Below, one piece after another: positions 55,602 to 64,000 of a stretch of DNA of 64,000 nucleotides (its first letter is position 1; each line of letters starts with the position of its first letter). Position numbers and translations under genes: made by a program. Source of the stretch: Pseudomonas mucidolens (GTDB lineage: Bacteria; Pseudomonadota; Gammaproteobacteria; Pseudomonadales; Pseudomonadaceae); contig NZ_LT629802.1 in NCBI RefSeq assembly GCF_900106045.1, forward strand, positions 5,084,001 to 5,148,000, written 5' to 3'. Under the pieces are notes generated by a model. It saw only the letters and a list, made by a program, of their open reading frames with translations, did not search any database and had not been told where the DNA came from.

Positions 55602-57707
55602 TCATGCACGCATGCGCGTGATGCGGATAACGCCGGTCAGGGCGCGCAGTTTCTTGATCACGCGGGCCAGGTGTACGCGGTCGTGGACGCTGACCACCAG
55701 TTGGACCACGCTGATGCGACCGTCGCGTTCGTCCATGCTGATTTTCTCGATATTGCCATCGGCCGCGTTGACGCTGCTGGCCAGCAGCGCGATCAGGCCA
55801 CGCTGGTGTTCCAGCTCCACCCGCAGCTCGACGTTGAATTCGCCGGTGACATCCTTGGCCCAGGACAGCTGGATGCATTTTTCCGGGTTGTGGCGGACTT
55901 CACTGATATTGCGGCAGTTGTCCAAGTGCACCACCATGCCTTTGCCGGCGGACAGGTGCCCGACAATCGGGTCTCCCGGGATCGGTGTGCAGCACTTGGC
56001 ATAGCTGAGCACCAGGCCTTCGGTGCCGCGAATGGCCAGCGGGCCTTCGGGGCTTGGCAGTTGTTCGCCTTCGCCGAGTAGTCGGCGGGCCACCACATAG
56101 GCCATGCGATTGCCCAGGCCGATGTCTTCGAGCAAATCCTCGATGGTTTCCTGGCGATACTCGTGGAGCATTGCCTGCACGCGCTCGGTGGAAATCTTGT
56201 CGAGGGCGCTGTCAAAGCCGTTGAGCACCTTGTTCAGCAGGCGTTCGCCGAGACTGATGGACTCGGAGCGGCGTTGCAGTTTCAAGGCGTGACGAATGTG
56301 GGTGCGAGCCTTGCCCGTCACCACGAAGTTCAGCCATGCCGGGTTCGGGCGTGCACCTGGTGCGCTGACGATTTCCACCGTGGAGCCGCTTTGCAGGGGT
56401 TCCGACAGCGGCGCGAGGCGGCGGTTGATGCGGCAGGCGATGCAGCTGTTGCCGACGTCGGTGTGTACCGCGTAGGCGAAATCGACCGCCGTGGAGCCCT
56501 TGGGCAGCTCCATGATCCGGCCTTTGGGCGTGAACACGTAGACCTCGTCCGGGAACAGGTCGATCTTCACGCTTTCGATGAATTCCAGCGAGTTGCCGGC
56601 ACGTTGCTGCATTTCCAGCACGCCCTTGACCCACTGTCGGGCGCGGGCATGGGTACCTTTGGGCTGCTCGTCACCCGAGGATTTGTAGAGCCAATGGGCG
56701 GCGATGCCGTTGTTGGCCATCTCTTCCATTTCCCGCGTGCGGATCTGGATCTCGATCGGCACCCCGTGCATGCCGAACAGCGTGGTGTGCAGCGACTGGT
56801 AGCCGTTGGCCTTGGGAATGGCGATGTAATCCTTGAAGCGCCCCGGCAGGGGTTTGTACAAATTATGTACAGCGCCCAGCACACGGTAGCAGGTATCGAC
56901 CTTGTCGACGATGATCCGGAACGCGTAGACGTCCATGATCTCGTTAAAGGCCCGACGCTTGCCGCGCATCTTCTTGTAGATGCCGTAGATGTGCTTCTGG
57001 CGGCCGCTGACTTCACCTTCAATCTCATCGATTGCCAGGCAATGGCTCAGGGACTCTTCGATCTTGTTGACGATTTCCTTGCGATTGCCCCGGGCGCGCT
57101 TGACCGCCTGGTAGATGCGCGCGGAACGCATCGGGTGCATGGCTTTGAAACCGAGGTCTTCGAATTCGATACGAATGGCGTGCATGCCCAGCCGATTGGC
57201 GATGGGCGCGTAGATTTCCAGGGTTTCCTTGGCAATGCGTCGGCGTTTTTCGCCGGACAACACTTCCAGTGTGCGCATGTTGTGCAAGCGGTCGGCCAGC
57301 TTGACCAGGATCACCCGGATATCCCGGGCCATGGCCATGGCCATTTTCTGGAAGTTTTCCGCCTGGGCTTCGGCCTTGGTTTCGAAGTTCATCTGGGTCA
57401 GTTTGCTGACCCCGTCGACCAGATCGGCCACGGTTTCGCCAAATTGCGCAGAGAGCGCCTCTTTGGCAATACCGGTGTCTTCGATCACGTCATGCAGCAT
57501 CGCGGCCATCAGGCTCTGATGGTCCATGTGCATGTCGGCAAGAATATTGGCCACTGCAAGAGGATGCGTGACGTACGCCTCGCCGCTGCGGCGGCGCTGG
57601 CCGTCGTGGGCTTGTTCGGCGTAGAAATACGCTCGGCGGACCAGGTTGACCTGGTCTGGGCCGAGGTAGGTCGATAAGCGATCGGCGAGGGCGTCTATGC
57701 TCGGCAA
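55602..57707 (-). CDS. spoT: Bifunctional (p)ppGpp synthetase/hydrolase SpoT
   Basis: A 701-residue stringent-response enzyme that makes and degrades (p)ppGpp. The HD hydrolase domain has HDVIED (72-77) with metal ligands intact. The synthetase-type domain has NGYQSLHTTL and EIQIRTREMEEMANNGIAAHW. TGS (about 385-445, VFTPKGRIMELPKGSTAVDFAYAVH) and C-terminal ACT (about 625-701) follow. Length is normal. It sits between rpoZ and ridA. Confidence 0.96.
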   Translation of the reverse strand: MPSIDALADRLSTYLGPDQVNLVRRAYFYAEQAHDGQRRRSGEAYVTHPLAVANILADMHMDHQSLMAAMLHDVIEDTGIAKEALSAQFGETVADLVDGVSKLTQMNFETKAEAQAENFQKMAMAMARDIRVILVKLADRLHNMRTLEVLSGEKRRRIAKETLEIYAPIANRLGMHAIRIEFEDLGFKAMHPMRSARIYQAVKRARGNRKEIVNKIEESLSHCLAIDEIEGEVSGRQKHIYGIYKKMRGKRRAFNEIMDVYAFRIIVDKVDTCYRVLGAVHNLYKPLPGRFKDYIAIPKANGYQSLHTTLFGMHGVPIEIQIRTREMEEMANNGIAAHWLYKSSGDEQPKGTHARARQWVKGVLEMQQRAGNSLEFIESVKIDLFPDEVYVFTPKGRIMELPKGSTAVDFAYAVHTDVGNSCIACRINRRLAPLSEPLQSGSTVEIVSAPGARPNPAWLNFVVTGKARTHIRHALKLQRRSESISLGERLLNKVLNGFDSALDKISTERVQAMLHEYRQETIEDLLEDIGLGNRMAYVVARRLLGEGEQLPSPEGPLAIRGTEGLVLSYAKCCTPIPGDPIVGHLSAGKGMVVHLDNCRNISEVRHNPEKCIQLSWAKDVTGEFNVELRVELEHQRGLIALLASSVNAADGNIEKISMDERDGRISVVQLVVSVHDRVHLARVIKKLRALTGVIRITRMRA

Positions 57708-57767
57708 AGTGTGAACTCCTGCCGCGGGCGTTGACCCCGCGCCGTGCTACGTCGACCAGGCATAGGC

Positions 57768-58031
57768 TTAGACGGCCTCGTTGGACTCATCCTCGAACGC
57801 TGCAAACAGCGGTTCGTCTTCAACGATTTCGGCATTGGCGATGAACTCGTAGCTCATCAGGCCTTCAGCGATTTCGCGCAGGGCCACAACGGTAGGCTTG
57901 TCATTTTCCCACTGCACCAGTGGCTCTTTGCCGCCAGTGGCCAATTGACGGGCACGCTTGGTAGAGAGCATGACCAGCTCAAAGCGGTTATCCACGTGTT
58001 CTAGGCAGTCTTCAACGGTTACGCGGGCCAT
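57768..58031 (-). CDS. rpoZ: RNA polymerase omega subunit RpoZ
   Basis: An 87-residue subunit that chaperones beta-prime and forms part of the ppGpp site. It begins [39 protein letters not shown], the family signature, and ends in an acidic tail. GAGGAAT lies just upstream of the ATG. It is followed by spoT after 60 bases, so polymerase ppGpp sensing and ppGpp synthesis are encoded side by side. Confidence 0.96.
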   Translation of the reverse strand: MARVTVEDCLEHVDNRFELVMLSTKRARQLATGGKEPLVQWENDKPTVVALREIAEGLMSYEFIANAEIVEDEPLFAAFEDESNEAV

Positions 58032-58094
58032 GGTATTCCTCGGAGCGAATGCAAGATGCGCGCTGCCCGGTTGGGCGAGCGGACTGAACAGTTT

Positions 58095-58131
58095 AAAAAA
58101 TCACCAGCGTTTAGGGAAGCGCTGATTTTTT
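58095..58131. terminator. Terminator after gmk
   Basis: AAAAAATCA...CAGCG pairs with CGCTG.ATTTTTT around a loop; T runs lie on both strands. It ends the yicC-gmk message (minus strand) ahead of rpoZ. Confidence 0.75.
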
Positions 58132-58198
58132 GCAGGCCATCGCAAGCACGCTACAGGTGCCAATGTAAGGCCCTTACAGCGGTTTTGGGAAGAGCCAA

Positions 58199-59693
<1,495 letters not shown>

Positions 59694-60114
59694 GGAGGTA
59701 CCTCGCGATGCAGTCCCGTAAAAACGGGCTGATAGGTAAATTGAAGCCGACAAGCTAATGCTGTTCTGTAGGAGCGGGCTTGCTCGCGAAAAACGTCAAC
59801 GATAACGCGTGTTTCCTGGATAAACGCGGTGCCTATGAGTTCTTCGCGAGCAAAGACTAGGCGTGCCCCTCGCTCCTACAAAAAATCTTAACTGAACGGC
59901 ATTGCGCTCCTACGGCGGGCCTTAAGCCGACAGGCTGCGAAGGCGCAGGATTGTAGCGCAACTGGACGGGCTGCCCCAAACAGTGGCTGTGACAAAGGTT
60001 GGCAAGCTCGGTTCGGGGCCATCCATTCGTAACCGAATTTATTAGAAGTGCCCTGAATCGGTTGGCGGCTCTATAATGTTCGGCAGTTTTTCGTCCTCAG
60101 TACAGGTATCCCCT
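59694..60114. promoter_or_regulatory. Divergent region between yicC and rph
   Basis: About 420 bases holding the REPIN at 59766-59881 and a promoter for rph. The stretch between the REPIN and about 60060 shows no gene or clear site. A perfect -10 element TATAAT lies at 60072-60077, 38 bases ahead of the rph start; no good -35 is seen at 16-18 bases before it. Confidence 0.55.
59766..59881. repeat. Degenerate REPIN between yicC and rph
   Basis: Starts CTGTAGGAGCGGGCTTGCTC and ends with an inverted REP that carries extra bases (GAGCAAAGACTAGGCGTGCC) before CTCGCTCCTACA. The second arm has decayed. Confidence 0.7.
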
Positions 60115-60837
60115 ATGAAACGTCCAAGTGGTCGCGCTGCCGATCAGCTCCGCTCGATCCGCATCACCCGCAACTACACCAAACACGCCGAGGGATCCGT
60201 ACTGGTCGAGTTTGGCGATACCAAGGTTATCTGCACCGTCAGCGTCGAAAATGGTGTGCCGCGTTTCCTCAAGGGGCAGGGCCAGGGTTGGTTGACCGCT
60301 GAATACGGCATGCTGCCCCGAGCCACCGGCGAACGTAACCAGCGTGAAGCCAGCCGTGGCAAGCAGGGCGGTCGCACCCTGGAAATCCAGCGCCTGATCG
60401 GCCGTTCCCTGCGTGCGGCGCTGGACATGTCCAAGCTGGGCGACGTTACCCTGTACGTCGACTGCGATGTGATCCAGGCCGACGGCGGCACGCGCACTGC
60501 GTCCATTACTGGCGCCATGGTTGCCCTGGTCGACGCCTTGGCAGTCATCAAGAAGCGCGGCGGCCTGAAAAGCGGCGACCCGCTCAAGCAAATGATCGCC
60601 GCTGTATCGGTGGGCATGTACCAGGGCGAGCCGGTGCTGGACCTGGACTACCTTGAGGACTCGGCCGCCGAGACTGACTTGAACGTGGTGATGACCAGCA
60701 CCGGTGGTTTCATCGAAGTGCAGGGCACCGCCGAAGGCGCGCCGTTCCAGCCGGCCGAGTTGAACGCCATGCTGGCGTTGGCGCAGAAAGGCATGACCGA
60801 GATATTCGAACTGCAGAACGTCGCACTGGCTGACTGA
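60115..60837 (+). CDS. rph: Ribonuclease PH
   Basis: A 240-residue phosphorolytic 3'-5' exoribonuclease that trims tRNA 3' ends. It begins [21 protein letters not shown] and has [53 protein letters not shown] motifs (here [18 protein letters not shown]) and [18 protein letters not shown]. Unlike the K-12 rph-1 allele it is full length. Unusually strong -10 TATAAT lies upstream. It precedes a DUF4870 gene. Confidence 0.96.
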   Translation: MKRPSGRAADQLRSIRITRNYTKHAEGSVLVEFGDTKVICTVSVENGVPRFLKGQGQGWLTAEYGMLPRATGERNQREASRGKQGGRTLEIQRLIGRSLRAALDMSKLGDVTLYVDCDVIQADGGTRTASITGAMVALVDALAVIKKRGGLKSGDPLKQMIAAVSVGMYQGEPVLDLDYLEDSAAETDLNVVMTSTGGFIEVQGTAEGAPFQPAELNAMLALAQKGMTEIFELQNVALAD

Positions 60838-60860
60838 CGTCAGCCTTGAGGAGAAAGGCC

Positions 60861-61229
60861 ATGAGTGACAATCAGCTTCCCGTGCCAGTCCCGGACAAGG
60901 AGGTGCGCCAGTGGGCCATGCTTTGTCACTTCGCGGCCTTTTTCGGGCTGGTGTTTCCATTCGGCAGCCTGCTCGGACCGTTGATCCTGTGGCAGGTAAA
61001 GAAGGACATGGACCCACTCATCGATGATCAAGGCAAGGAGGCGCTGAACTTCCAGATCACCGTGGCTATCGCCTGGGTGGTCTGCATTGTGCTGGGGTTT
61101 GTGGTGATTGGCTTCCTGCTGATGGCAGTTGTGGTGATCGCCGCGTTGGTGCTGACGATTATCGCCGGCATCAAGGCCAACAAGGGGGTCGCTTACCGTT
61201 ATCCCCTGACCTGGCGGCTGATCAAGTAA
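60861..61229 (+). CDS. DUF4870 membrane protein
   Basis: A 122-residue protein with the DUF4870 pattern: KEVRQWAMLCHFAAFFGLVFPFG, then ILWQVKKDMDPLIDDQGKEALNFQ and two or three hydrophobic helices (about 60-105), ending YRYPLTWRLIK. Function unknown; related to the small Tic20-like membrane proteins. AGGAGAAAGG precedes the ATG, 23 bases after the rph stop, so it is cotranscribed. Ends at a strong terminator. Confidence 0.88.
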   Translation: MSDNQLPVPVPDKEVRQWAMLCHFAAFFGLVFPFGSLLGPLILWQVKKDMDPLIDDQGKEALNFQITVAIAWVVCIVLGFVVIGFLLMAVVVIAALVLTIIAGIKANKGVAYRYPLTWRLIK

Positions 61230-61240
61230 CCAGCGTCCAC

Positions 61241-61271
61241 AAAAAAACCGACATCGCTGTCGGTTTTTTTG
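61241..61271. terminator. Bidirectional terminator between the DUF4870 gene and crc
   Basis: AAAAAAACCGACA pairs with TGTCGGTTTTTTT around a short CGC loop. It serves both convergent genes. Confidence 0.9.
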
Positions 61272-61301
61272 TGCCTGGACTTTGCTGTCTGGACAATGAC
61301 C

Positions 61302-62081
61302 TCAGATGGTCAGGGTCCAGTCGTAGTCCACAATCAGTGGCGCGTGCTGTGAAAAGCGCGGCTGACGTGGCAGGCGTGCGCTACGCACAAAGCGACGCAG
61401 GCCCGGGGTCAGCAACTGGTAGTCGAACCGCCAGCCCAGGTTGAGCATCTCAGCCTGTTCGTTATCCGGCCACCAGCTGTACTGATCGCCTTCACGGCTG
61501 ACTTCGCGCAGGGCGTCCACATAGCCCATATTGCCGACAATCTCGTCCATCCAGGCCCGTTCCGGCGCCAGGAAGCCCGGTGATTGCTGGCTGTCGCGCC
61601 AGTTCTTGATATCCAGCTTCTGTTGCGCCACATACAGCGAGCCACAATAAATGTACTCGCGACGTTTACGCCGCTGTTTATCCAGGTAACGGGCGAAATC
61701 GTCCATTAGCTTGAACTTCTGGTTCAAGTCTTCATCGCCATTCTGCCCTGATGGAAGCAGCAAGGTCGCGATGCTGACCTTGTCGAAATCGGCTTGCAGG
61801 TAGCGCCCGTAGCGGTCGGCTGTCTCGAAGCCGAGGCCGCTGATGACCGCCTTGGGTTGCAACCGCGAATACAAAGCCACGCCACCTTGGGCAGGGACTT
61901 CGGCATCGCAGGCATAAAGGAAGTAGCCATCCAGTTGGAAGGCTGGGTCGTCCAGTTCAAAGGCGGAGGCGCGGGTGTCCTGCAGGCAGATGACGTCAGC
62001 ATTCTGGGCTTGCAGCCAACTGAGCAAACCACGCTCGACTGCAGCCTGAATACCATTAACGTTCACACTGATGATCCGCAT
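61302..62081 (-). CDS. crc: Catabolite repression control protein Crc
   Basis: A 259-residue protein that acts with Hfq to repress translation of catabolic genes in Pseudomonas. It has the exonuclease III fold (MRIISVNVNGIQAAVERGLLSWLQ) but lost nuclease residues: ICLQDTR instead of LQET, CGSLYVA in place of the GDFN motif, and SQHAPLIVDY in place of SDH. This fits its known lack of nuclease activity and separates it from true ExoIII. The start at MRIISV is the fold opening; upstream ATG is rejected. Divergent from pyrE. Confidence 0.94.
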   Translation of the reverse strand: MRIISVNVNGIQAAVERGLLSWLQAQNADVICLQDTRASAFELDDPAFQLDGYFLYACDAEVPAQGGVALYSRLQPKAVISGLGFETADRYGRYLQADFDKVSIATLLLPSGQNGDEDLNQKFKLMDDFARYLDKQRRKRREYIYCGSLYVAQQKLDIKNWRDSQQSPGFLAPERAWMDEIVGNMGYVDALREVSREGDQYSWWPDNEQAEMLNLGWRFDYQLLTPGLRRFVRSARLPRQPRFSQHAPLIVDYDWTLTI

Positions 62082-62102
62082 AAATGGCCCCAAAAATCAC
62101 GT

Positions 62103-62119
62103 GCGTGTATGATACACGC
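62103..62119. promoter_or_regulatory. Perfect palindrome in the crc-pyrE intergenic region
   Basis: GCGTGTATGATACACGC: eight-base arms around one base. It contains -10-like sequences for both directions (TATGAT for pyrE, TATCAT for crc). It may be a shared promoter or an operator; no matching -35 is clear. Confidence 0.45.
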
Positions 62120-62163
62120 CGTCCACCTAATTAGCTAAATCCGTGGTATCTGAGGCTTTTTTC

Positions 62164-62811
62164 ATGCAGGCGTATCAACGCGATTTCATTCGTTTTGCCA
62201 TCGATCGCGGGGTTTTGCGCTTCGGTGAGTTCACCCTCAAGTCCGGGCGCACCAGCCCGTATTTCTTCAATGCCGGCCTGTTCAATTCGGGTTCGGCGCT
62301 GGCTCAGCTCGGTCGTTTCTACGCCGCCGCCATTGTTGAAAGTGGTATTTCCTTCGATGTGCTGTTTGGTCCGGCCTACAAAGGTATTCCTTTGGCTGCC
62401 GCGACAGCCGTGGCGCTGGCCGAACACCACGGGCGGGATTTGCCATGGTGCTTCAACCGCAAGGAAGCCAAGGCCCATGGCGAAGGCGGTAGCCTGGTCG
62501 GGGCTGCACTGCAGGGCGATGTGCTGATTATCGACGACGTGATCACCGCGGGCACAGCCATTCGTGAAGTGATGCAGATCATCGCCTCCCAGGACGGCGC
62601 CAAGGCCGCGGGCGTGCTGATTGCACTGAACCGTCAGGAACGTGGCAACGGTGAGTTGTCGGCGATCCAGGAAGTGGAGCGCGATTTCGCGATTCCGGTG
62701 GTGAGCATTGTTTCGTTGAACCAGGTCTTGCAGTTTTTGGAAGACGATCCACAGCTCAAGCAGCACCTGCCGGCGGTCAAGGCGTACCGCGAGCAGTTCG
62801 GCGTTCAATAA
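62164..62811 (+). CDS. pyrE: Orotate phosphoribosyltransferase PyrE
   Basis: A 215-residue pyrimidine enzyme joining orotate and PRPP. It begins [29 protein letters not shown] and has the PRPP-binding motif [53 protein letters not shown] holds the catalytic loop. The ATG at 62164 matches the family start; seven in-frame codons upstream are rejected. It diverges from crc, as in other pseudomonads. Confidence 0.96.
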   Translation: MQAYQRDFIRFAIDRGVLRFGEFTLKSGRTSPYFFNAGLFNSGSALAQLGRFYAAAIVESGISFDVLFGPAYKGIPLAAATAVALAEHHGRDLPWCFNRKEAKAHGEGGSLVGAALQGDVLIIDDVITAGTAIREVMQIIASQDGAKAAGVLIALNRQERGNGELSAIQEVERDFAIPVVSIVSLNQVLQFLEDDPQLKQHLPAVKAYREQFGVQ

Positions 62812-62824
62812 GCGCCGAGCAATA

Positions 62825-62955
62825 AAAAGCCCCACCTTCTGTAAGAGCGAGCTTGCTCGCGAAGAACGTTAACGATGCCGCGTTTATTCTGGATAAGCGC
62901 GGCGTCCTCAAGTTTTTCGCGAGCAAGCTCGCTCCTACAGAGGGTGGGGCTTTTG
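62825..62955. terminator. Bidirectional terminator with a REPIN inside its loop (pyrE/argB)
   Basis: Outer arms AAAAGCCCCACCTTCTGTA (from 62825) and TACAGAGGGTGGGGCTTTT (to 62955) pair with a single G-U-type mismatch. Between them lie the two REP units starting GTAAGAGCGAGCTTGCTCG and ending GAGCAAGCTCGCTCCTAC (62839-62940). The T run after the outer arm makes it a terminator for pyrE; the A run on the other side does the same for argB. Confidence 0.85.
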
Positions 62956-62958
62956 TGC

Positions 62959-63864
<906 letters not shown>

Positions 63865-63883
63865 TCAGGGCTCCGGGCAAAAA

Positions 63884-64000
63884 TCAGAACGGTAATTGGA
63901 GATCAGGGGCAACACGTTTCAACTGGGCGTGGAACACGTCCTTGATGCGCTGCAACTCGGCCTCGGTATCCGCCTCGAAACGCAGGACCAGCACCGGTGT
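63884..64000 (-). CDS. algC: 3' end of algC (phosphomannomutase/phosphoglucomutase)
   Basis: The last 38 codons are visible: TPVLVLRFEADTEAELQRIK, then VFHAQLKRVAPDLQLPF and stop. This matches the C-terminus of AlgC, the enzyme making mannose-1-P and glucose-1-P for alginate, LPS and rhamnolipid in Pseudomonas. The gene continues beyond the right edge. It precedes argB, as in other pseudomonads. Confidence 0.85.
   Translation of the reverse strand, partial: TPVLVLRFEADTEAELQRIKDVFHAQLKRVAPDLQLPF

Noticed and set aside
61302..62081. Exonuclease III (xthA) as the identity of crc
   Set aside because: Catalytic motifs of ExoIII are replaced, and the neighbours pyrE and rph match the crc locus of Pseudomonas.

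Overview
The window is chromosomal DNA of a Pseudomonas, most likely of the P. fluorescens group. The evidence is high GC, the gene order (phoR-phoB, ubiA-ubiC, rubredoxin and its reductase, HU; sadB-recG-oxyR, exbB-exbD-tonB, ridA-spoT-rpoZ-gmk-yicC-rph-crc-pyrE-argB-algC), and REP-type inverted repeats with the GGAGCGAGCTTGCTCGCGA core between genes. The flanking order matches what I remember of the P. aeruginosa PAO1 block around PA5322-PA5362.

Left core block (1-7142): the start of a CNNM/CorC-type transporter gene, phoR and phoB with a Pho box, a small secreted COG4315-type protein, ubiA-ubiC, rubredoxin, rubredoxin reductase and an HU-type gene (hup).

Accessory block (about 7146-46000), lying between hup and the sadB side. 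Its left edge is a scrapyard: a 290-bp partial duplication of hup with a broken terminator, an orphan Imm26-like gene, palindromic GGGGACAGATTTATT-type elements, a gene remnant, and an orphan Rhs C-terminal tip (WHH nuclease) with a SUKH immunity gene. Then come a full Rhs effector (prePAAR, two membrane segments, PAAR, YD repeats, HNH-like tip) with its immunity gene, Eag chaperone and VgrG. A complete HSI-I-type type VI secretion system (T6SS) follows in two divergent groups. The leftward group is tssA-tssB-tssC-hcp-tae4-immunity-tssE-tssF-tssG-tssH. The rightward group is fha-tssJ-tssK-tssL-tssM-tagF-pppA-ppkA-tagT-tagS-tagR-tagQ. The order is that of P. aeruginosa HSI-I, except that a Tae4 amidase and a lipoprotein, its likely immunity protein, stand where tagJ would be.

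Right core block (46030-64000): a small conserved protein, sadB, recG, oxyR, the exbB-exbD-tonB operon, an NAD(P)-binding epimerase-like gene, a lipoprotein, ridA, spoT, rpoZ, gmk, yicC, rph, a DUF4870 gene, crc, pyrE, argB and the 3' end of algC.

How it works together: TssJLM form the envelope complex, TssAEFGK the baseplate, TssBC/Hcp/VgrG the contractile tail and spike, and TssH recycles the sheath. TagQRST-PpkA-PppA-Fha-TagF is the threonine-phosphorylation switch that controls firing. The payload visible here is a peptidoglycan amidase (Tae4) and an Rhs nuclease carried on VgrG, each with an immunity gene, plus a store of orphan tips and immunity genes. I see no rRNA, tRNA, CRISPR array or intact insertion sequence.
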